9,240 nucleotides of DNA, from contig JBKPHP010000126.1 of the NCBI GenBank assembly GCA_046729895.1, positions 1 through 9,240 on the forward strand, in the 5' to 3' direction. Positions within the stretch are counted from its first letter, which is position 1; each line of letters begins with the position of its first letter. The notes beneath the pieces are model-generated. The model was given only the letters and a program-made list of their open reading frames with translations, was not told the origin of the DNA and searched no databases. Below are positions 5,863 through 9,240 of the stretch, in pieces. The translations under genes and the position numbers were made by a program. This stretch comes from DASXBA01 sp046729895. GTDB lineage: Bacteria > Actinomycetota > Thermoleophilia > Solirubrobacterales > Thermoleophilaceae.

Positions 5863-5904
5863 TGGGCTCTTTAAGGCCCGAAATATCGGGCCTGAAAGAG
5901 CCCA
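5863..5904. terminator. Long near-perfect hairpin after the histidine phosphatase gene
   Basis: Arms GGGCTCTTTAAGGCCCGA (5864-5881) and TCGGGCCTGAAAGAGCCC (5886-5903) pair over 18 bp with a single A/G mismatch and an AATA loop; T5863-A5904 extends the stem. It sits between convergent genes (phosphatase on plus, VOC protein on minus), where a bidirectional terminator is expected. There is no T tract on either side, so it would be a tract-less terminator of the kind often predicted in high-GC actinobacteria. Confidence 0.6.
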
Positions 5905-6027
5905 CGTCCCGCCGCGGCGGACTCGCCGCCACCGCGGAATCGCTCGCTGGTGGCCAAATACTCCGTGCCGAGCAGCTTCCCGCGGGTCCCCGGTCGGCAG
6001 GCCGCGTGGTGTAGTGCCGCGGGCTCC

Positions 6028-6513
6028 TCAGGCCGCCGGGACGCCGTCGGCCGCGCGACGCAGCGCCTCAATGTCGAGCTTGCCCATCTTGAGCATCGCC
6101 TCCATCGCGCGCCGCGCCCGCTCCGGGTCCGGATCGGCGAACAACTCCTCCATCCCGGTCGGCACGACCTGCCAGGACAAGCCGTACCTGTCCTTGAGCC
6201 AGCCGCACGGGCCCTCCTCGCCGCCGTCGGACAGCCGTTCCCAGAAGTAGTCGACCTCTTCCTGGGTCTCGCAGTTGATCTGGAACGAGACGGCCTCGTC
6301 GAATGTGAACTCGGGCCCCCCGTTGATGCCGACGAACCGCTGACCGTTCAACTCGAACTCCACGGTCATCACGGTGCCGGCCTCTCGCGGCCCGGCCTCC
6401 GTGTAATGGGTGACGTTGACGATGCGTGAGTCCTTGAAGACCGAGGTGTAGAAGCCCGCGGCCTCCTCGGCCTCGGTGTCGAACCACAGGTTCGGGAGGA
6501 TCTTCTGCTGCAT
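6028..6513 (-). CDS. VOC family protein, PhnB-like (3-demethylubiquinone methyltransferase-like glyoxalase fold)
   Basis: A 161-residue single VOC/glyoxalase-fold protein. Typical PhnB-like motifs in order: KILPNLWFDTEAEEAAGFYTSVF (N-terminal strand and helix), VMTVEFELNGQRFVGINGGP, FTFDEAVSFQINCETQEEVDYFWERLSDGG, CGWLKDRYGLSWQVVP, then MLKMGKLDIEALRRAADG. The family was named after a ubiquinone methyltransferase, but no methyltransferase signature is present and the activity of such stand-alone proteins is generally unknown. ATG 6513 has a good Shine-Dalgarno (GAGGAGG, 8-9 bp spacer). It is separated from the upstream MFS stop by 155 bp with its own promoter-like element, so it is probably its own transcription unit; it ends near the hairpin at 5863-5904, facing the phosphatase gene. 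Confidence 0.92.
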   Translation of the reverse strand: MQQKILPNLWFDTEAEEAAGFYTSVFKDSRIVNVTHYTEAGPREAGTVMTVEFELNGQRFVGINGGPEFTFDEAVSFQINCETQEEVDYFWERLSDGGEEGPCGWLKDRYGLSWQVVPTGMEELFADPDPERARRAMEAMLKMGKLDIEALRRAADGVPAA

Positions 6514-6552
6514 GGGCGGTGCCTCCTCTGGGGCGGTTGGAACCGGCTTCCC

Positions 6553-6582
6553 GCGACGGATACTCCATCTATAGACCGTCGC
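6553..6582 (-). promoter_or_regulatory. Promoter/operator-like inverted repeat upstream of the VOC gene
   Basis: GCGACGG (6553-6559) and CCGTCGC (6576-6582) are perfect 7-bp arms around 16 bp that contain the palindrome TCTATAGA (6568-6575). Read on the minus strand, TATAGA (6573-6568) is a good -10 candidate about 55 bp before ATG 6513. An AT-rich -10 embedded in an inverted repeat suggests a regulator site; the regulator is unknown and the -35 is unclear. Confidence 0.35.
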
Positions 6583-6668
6583 ATCGAGGGAAACTCATCG
6601 CCGCTCGCGAGATCCCGGCCCATGCCCCGCGGTGTGGACGTAGGTCAGGCGTCCAGCCCGCGACGACC

Positions 6669-8141
6669 TCAGCCGGCCTCATCGCCACGAGCGGCAGGCC
6701 AGGGCTGTGCGGCGTGCTCCTTGCTGGGCACCGTCGGTTGAGGCGAGGTTCTCCGCCATCGCGCGGGCGCTCGTGGGATCGCAAGCGCAGCCAGGAAGGC
6801 ACCGGCGACGCCGACGCCCGACATGACAAAGGCCGTCGTAAACCCGGACTCCTCGGCCAGCCCGGTGCGGACGGCCACGTGGCCCGAGACGATGGCGGCG
6901 CAGATCTGGCCTCCGACGGAGCCGCCAATCGTGCGCATGATCGTGTTCATGCCCGTGGCCACGCCGGTCTGGCGTTGGTCGACGGCGTCGACGATCAGGT
7001 TCGCCATCGACGCGAACGCAAAGCCGATCCCGAGCCCCAACAGAGCGGTGGCGATGTAGATGGCCCAGCGGTCGTCGTGCACTAGCGCGAGGAACACGAA
7101 GCTGAGCGTGGAGATCGCCGTGCCGATGAGGAGCGGCAACCGTGACCCGACCCGCCCGCCGAGCCAGCCCGCCACCGGACCCGCGAACAGCATGACCACT
7201 GCCGAGGGCGCCAGGAACAGCCCCGCCTCGGTCACCGACGCTCCGAACCCGAAGCCGGCGTCCGGCGAGGTCTGGACGAACTGCGGAATCAGGATGAAGG
7301 AGCCAAACATCCCGAAACCGACGAGAAAGGCGGTGGCGTTCGTGGTCAGGACGGCCCGCTGGCGCATCATTCGCATGTCCACGAGCGGCTGCGGGACACG
7401 GACCTCCCAGAAGGCCCAGATCGTCAGCACGACGGCCGCCACTATGAGGAGCCCCACGGTTCGCCCCGAGCCCCAGCCCCACCTGTTCCCCTCGCTCACT
7501 GCGACGAGCAACGCGACGAGCCCGCCCGAGAGCAGTGCCGCCCCGGCGAGGTCGACCTTGGCGGGGCTCTTGACCGGCGACTCCGGCACGAACAGCCGCG
7601 TGGAGACGATCGCTATCGCCACGACGACGAGCGCGAGCCAGAAGATCCACTCGTAGGCCAGGTGGTCGACGATCACGCCGCTAAGCACCAGGCCGGCGCC
7701 GCCGCCTATTCCGAAGGTGGCGCTGATCAGCCCGATGCCCGTGGCGACGCGGTCGCGCGGAAACTCGTCCCGGATGATCCCGAAAGAGAGGGGGAACACC
7801 GCGCCGCCTACGCCCTGGACGACGCGTCCCGCGATGAGCAGTCCGATCGAGTGCGATAACGCGGAGATGAGCGCCCCCAGTCCGAACACGGACAAGGCTG
7901 TGACGAGCATGCGCTCCTTTCCGAACATGTCACCGAGGCGTCCGACGATCGGGGTCGCAACCGAGGCGCTGAGCAGGTAACCGGTGAGGACGAAGGTGAC
8001 CGTGCTTGTCGAGGTGTGGAGCTCGTGCTGGATCTTGGGCAGCGCCGGCGCCACCAGCGTCTGGGAGAGCGCGTAGCTCAGCGCTCCCAGGGCCAGCACG
8101 GCGAGCGTGAGACCGTAGTGCTGGCGCTTAGGCTCGGTCAC
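6669..8141 (-). CDS. MFS multidrug exporter, DHA2 (EmrB/QacA-like, 14 TM) family
   Basis: About 490 residues, mostly hydrophobic, with the length and segment pattern of 14-helix DHA2 proton-coupled drug exporters. Motif A between TM2 and TM3 is GRLGDMFGKERML (67-79); a motif C-like stretch is GIGGGAGLVLSG (144-155) in TM5; helix 4 has GRVVQGVGGAVFP. A polar, Trp/Arg/Pro-rich tail (last ~35 residues) is probably cytoplasmic. Start GTG 8141 is chosen because MTEPKRQHYGLTLAVLALGALSY is the normal start before TM1 and it overlaps the TGA of the MarR gene as GTGA; the open frame upstream (to 8423) is antisense-like low-complexity sequence over the MarR gene. GAGGAG lies just before the GTG. Function inferred: efflux of toxic organic compounds across the inner membrane, controlled by the coupled MarR protein. 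Substrate unknown. Confidence 0.93.
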   Translation of the reverse strand: MTEPKRQHYGLTLAVLALGALSYALSQTLVAPALPKIQHELHTSTSTVTFVLTGYLLSASVATPIVGRLGDMFGKERMLVTALSVFGLGALISALSHSIGLLIAGRVVQGVGGAVFPLSFGIIRDEFPRDRVATGIGLISATFGIGGGAGLVLSGVIVDHLAYEWIFWLALVVVAIAIVSTRLFVPESPVKSPAKVDLAGAALLSGGLVALLVAVSEGNRWGWGSGRTVGLLIVAAVVLTIWAFWEVRVPQPLVDMRMMRQRAVLTTNATAFLVGFGMFGSFILIPQFVQTSPDAGFGFGASVTEAGLFLAPSAVVMLFAGPVAGWLGGRVGSRLPLLIGTAISTLSFVFLALVHDDRWAIYIATALLGLGIGFAFASMANLIVDAVDQRQTGVATGMNTIMRTIGGSVGGQICAAIVSGHVAVRTGLAEESGFTTAFVMSGVGVAGAFLAALAIPRAPARWRRTSPQPTVPSKEHAAQPWPAARGDEAG

Positions 8142-8593
8142 AGCTCCTCGATCACCGCCGCAAGACGGCGAAGGAGGCGCTCCGCCTGGCGCCGTTCGGA
8201 GGGGCTCAGGGACTCGTAGAACGCCCGACGCGCCTGGAGGGACAGCTTGCGTCTGCGTTCGACGAGCCGTCGGCCCTTGGGAGTAAGGCGAACGGTCACC
8301 GCCCGACGGTCCGCCGGGGAGGGTCGCCGCTCCACGATTCCGCGCCGCTCCAGTCCGTCGAGCATCCGTGTGGCCGTCGGACCGGCCACCGCCGCGGCCT
8401 CCGCGAGCTCGCCGACCTGGCACTCGGACGCCTCGTCGAACGCCCCCAGCAGCGCGAACTGCGACAGCGTCAACTCCTCAGCGCCGACCTGCCGGGCTGC
8501 ACGGGCCCTTCCGCGGCGAACCGCCCCGAAGAACTCCTCGAGGGCGGCATCGAACGTCTCGGGCGGCACAGACTGAGCGACCTCGGTTCCCAC
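8138..8593 (-). CDS. MarR family transcriptional regulator
   Basis: A 151-residue winged-helix regulator of normal MarR length. Helices at each end form the dimer interface; the DNA-binding part runs over ELTLSQFALLGAF, CQVGELAEAAAVAGPTATRMLDGLERRGIVERR (helix-turn-helix with recognition helix ~residues 70-84), and the wing with the DRRAV motif (95-99) and LTPKGRRLV. The next gene (MFS exporter) overlaps by 4 bp, so the pair is one operon; MarR proteins of this arrangement usually repress their own operon until a phenolic or drug ligand binds. GTG 8593 is taken as start; the frame is open to 8683 but that part runs through the promoter region. No Shine-Dalgarno precedes GTG 8593, but a TAnnnT element lies 6 bp upstream, suggesting a leaderless transcript. 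Confidence 0.9.
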   Translation of the reverse strand: MGTEVAQSVPPETFDAALEEFFGAVRRGRARAARQVGAEELTLSQFALLGAFDEASECQVGELAEAAAVAGPTATRMLDGLERRGIVERRPSPADRRAVTVRLTPKGRRLVERRRKLSLQARRAFYESLSPSERRQAERLLRRLAAVIEEL

Positions 8594-8598
8594 ATCCG

Positions 8599-8628
8599 TA
8601 GGGTACCTAATAACTAGCCTGCTATCGA
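8599..8628 (-). promoter_or_regulatory. AT-rich promoter and candidate MarR operator of the marR-MFS operon
   Basis: On the minus strand TCGATA (8628-8623, 4 of 6 matches to TTGACA) is followed after 17 bp by TACCCT (8605-8600), then 6 bp to GTG 8593. The spacer and -10 hold CTAGTTATTAG and TAGGTACCCTA, both partly palindromic, in an AT-rich island within otherwise GC-rich sequence. MarR-family operators commonly overlap the -10 in this way. Autoregulation is inferred from position. Confidence 0.45.
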
Positions 8629-8689
8629 TTTGCAGCCAGCGAGGTGGCCGGGCACACCCATCCCGAAATATCCTCCAGGGCACGCATAT

Positions 8690-8762
8690 GGGCCGGTAGC
8701 TCAGCGGTCAGAGCAGCGGACTCATAATCCGTCGGTCGGAGGTTCGAATCCTCCCCGGCCCA
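8690..8762 (+). tRNA. tRNA with CAU anticodon, probably tRNA-Ile2 (lysidine type), possibly elongator tRNA-Met
   Basis: A complete 73-nt cloverleaf: acceptor GGGCCGG / CCGGCCC with discriminator A (8762), D arm GCTC...GAGC, anticodon arm with loop CTCATAA (8721-8727, anticodon CAT 8723-8725), and T arm GGAGG-TTCGAAT-CCTCC. CCA is not encoded. The GGG first pairs and A discriminator exclude an initiator (no 1:72 mismatch). C4-G69 and C5-G68 in the acceptor stem are features used by TilS in E. coli to recognise tRNA-Ile2, which favours Ile2 over elongator Met. A possible -10 (TATCCT, 8669-8674) lies 15 bp upstream. It is divergent from the MarR gene. Confidence 0.92.
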
Positions 8763-8827
8763 TGTAGACCCCCGGCAAACCAGCGCCTTCCGACGCAACC
8801 GGGCGCTCCCGGCAGGCGGGACAACGG

Positions 8828-8865
8828 GCGTAAGCGAGACGTGCGACCCCTCTCGCTGATTACGC
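8828..8865. other. Long bulged hairpin downstream of the tRNA
   Basis: GCGTAAGCGAGA (8828-8839) pairs with TCTCGCTGATTACGC (8851-8865): 12 pairs interrupted by a 3-nt bulge, with an 11-nt loop. Within the 149-bp gap between the tRNA and the convergent SnoaL-like gene this could act as a terminator for either, but it has no T tract. GCGACCCC (8843-8850, in the loop) can also pair with GGGGTCGC (8892-8899), giving an alternative fold. Nothing else is recognised in this gap. Confidence 0.35.
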
Positions 8866-8911
8866 GGCTCGCCGCCGGAGCGCCACGTTAGGGGGTCGCC
8901 GCCTAGATCGC

Positions 8912-9240
8912 CTACTCACCCAGCCCCACGCCTTCGAGGGCCGTTGTCTTGTCCGGGTAGGCGAGCGTCGCCCGGACGATCTTCCCCTCCCGCAGCTCGT
9001 AGACGTCGACCTGGGAGATGTCGACGACGGCATCGCTCGCCTTGCCCCTGCCCGTCCAGCACGTGACGCACAAAACGTGGTCGCCCACCTCTATGTACTC
9101 GCTGATCTCGGCCCGGAAAACGTCGAAGCTCTCCCGCCATTCGGACAACAGCGACAGGAGAGCCTGCGCCCCCTTGAGCGTTTCCGGCGCGTCGGCTGCG
9201 TGGGCGAGGTCACGGAACTCGACCTCCGGGTGCAAGGTCT
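8912..9240 (-). CDS. SnoaL-like / NTF2-fold protein, 5' end outside window
   Basis: The frame is open through the window edge; TTG at 9235 is an internal Leu, not a start, since LHPEVEFRD is the middle of the usual SnoaL-like motif (..LLHPEVEFRD) that normally follows a ~25-residue first helix. About 108 codons are visible: HPEVEFRDLAHA, ETLKGAQALLSLLSEW, FRAEISEYIEVGDHVLCV, SQVDVYELREGKIVRATLAYPD, ending GLGE and TAG (8914-8912). This is the cone-shaped alpha+beta barrel fold of NTF2/SnoaL proteins, with GDxVxC and the ELREGKIVR strand as family hallmarks. Such proteins are small isomerases, cyclases or ligand-binding proteins with unassigned substrates. It is only distantly similar to the interrupted SnoaL-like gene at 4291-4644 and is not a recent copy by eye. 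Confidence 0.87.
   Translation of the reverse strand, partial: TLHPEVEFRDLAHAADAPETLKGAQALLSLLSEWRESFDVFRAEISEYIEVGDHVLCVTCWTGRGKASDAVVDISQVDVYELREGKIVRATLAYPDKTTALEGVGLGE

Noticed and set aside
5871..6071. 66-codon minus-strand frame downstream of the VOC gene
   Set aside because: It starts inside the VOC gene, runs through the hairpin, has no ribosome binding site and no recognisable motif.
6679..7650. Second minus-strand open frame of 323 codons inside the MFS gene
   Set aside because: Shifted-frame shadow of the transporter: Arg/His-rich with no membrane segments.
7060..7656. Plus-strand frame of 198 codons opposite the MFS gene
   Set aside because: Antisense to a clear 14-helix transporter; Thr/Ser/Pro-rich composition is the complement of hydrophobic codons.
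8142..8423. 94-residue N-terminal extension of the MFS protein
   Set aside because: It runs over the MarR gene in a shadow frame; GTG 8141 matches the normal transporter start and the GTGA overlap.
8690..8911. tRNA 3' end as an integration (att) site
   Set aside because: No repeat of the tRNA 3' end is seen in the window and no integrase is present.

Overview
The window is very GC-rich with strong G/C preference at third codon positions, frequent GTG starts and TAnnnT-type -10 elements. Together with the gene content (CapA-like metallophosphatase, MarR/DHA2 exporter pair, several SnoaL/NTF2-fold proteins, VOC and cupin enzymes) this suggests a chromosomal segment of a high-GC actinobacterium. 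A soil lineage such as Thermoleophilia/Solirubrobacterales is a guess; the sequence does not prove the lineage. I see no CRISPR array, insertion sequence, integrase or phage gene.

Layout. Positions 1-270 carry the N-terminal half of a pirin whose similarity stops abruptly. A membrane-anchored CapA-family protein follows (333-1550, +). It converges with a two-gene minus-strand operon: a small stand-alone protein (3138-3533) and a subtilisin-fold serine protease (1574-3151), overlapping by 14 bp. The small protein is a paralogue of the protease's own N-terminal prodomain. I consider this cis plus trans propeptide arrangement the most interesting item here.

The plus strand from 3715 to about 4644 is eroded. 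An FAD monooxygenase keeps only its first ~15 codons and its C-terminal thioredoxin-like domain, joined out of frame. A SnoaL-like gene follows that has an in-frame TAG 12 codons after its Shine-Dalgarno-preceded GTG, with an ATG directly after the stop. Next come an intact YjlB-type cupin (4721-5221) and a histidine phosphatase (5325-5846), which ends at an 18-bp terminator-like hairpin (5863-5904).

From 6028 to 8593 all genes are on the minus strand: a PhnB-like VOC protein, a 14-TM DHA2-type MFS exporter and its MarR-family regulator. The last two are translationally coupled (4-bp overlap) and probably form an autoregulated drug-efflux operon, with an AT-rich operator/promoter at 8599-8628. 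A CAU-anticodon tRNA (8690-8762, +) faces away from this operon. An imperfect long hairpin follows it, then a second SnoaL-like gene on the minus strand (8912-9240) that runs off the window.

The genes do not form one pathway. The coherent units are the propeptide/protease pair and the MarR/MFS pair; the 3.7-4.6 kb stretch and the window start look like scars of gene loss.
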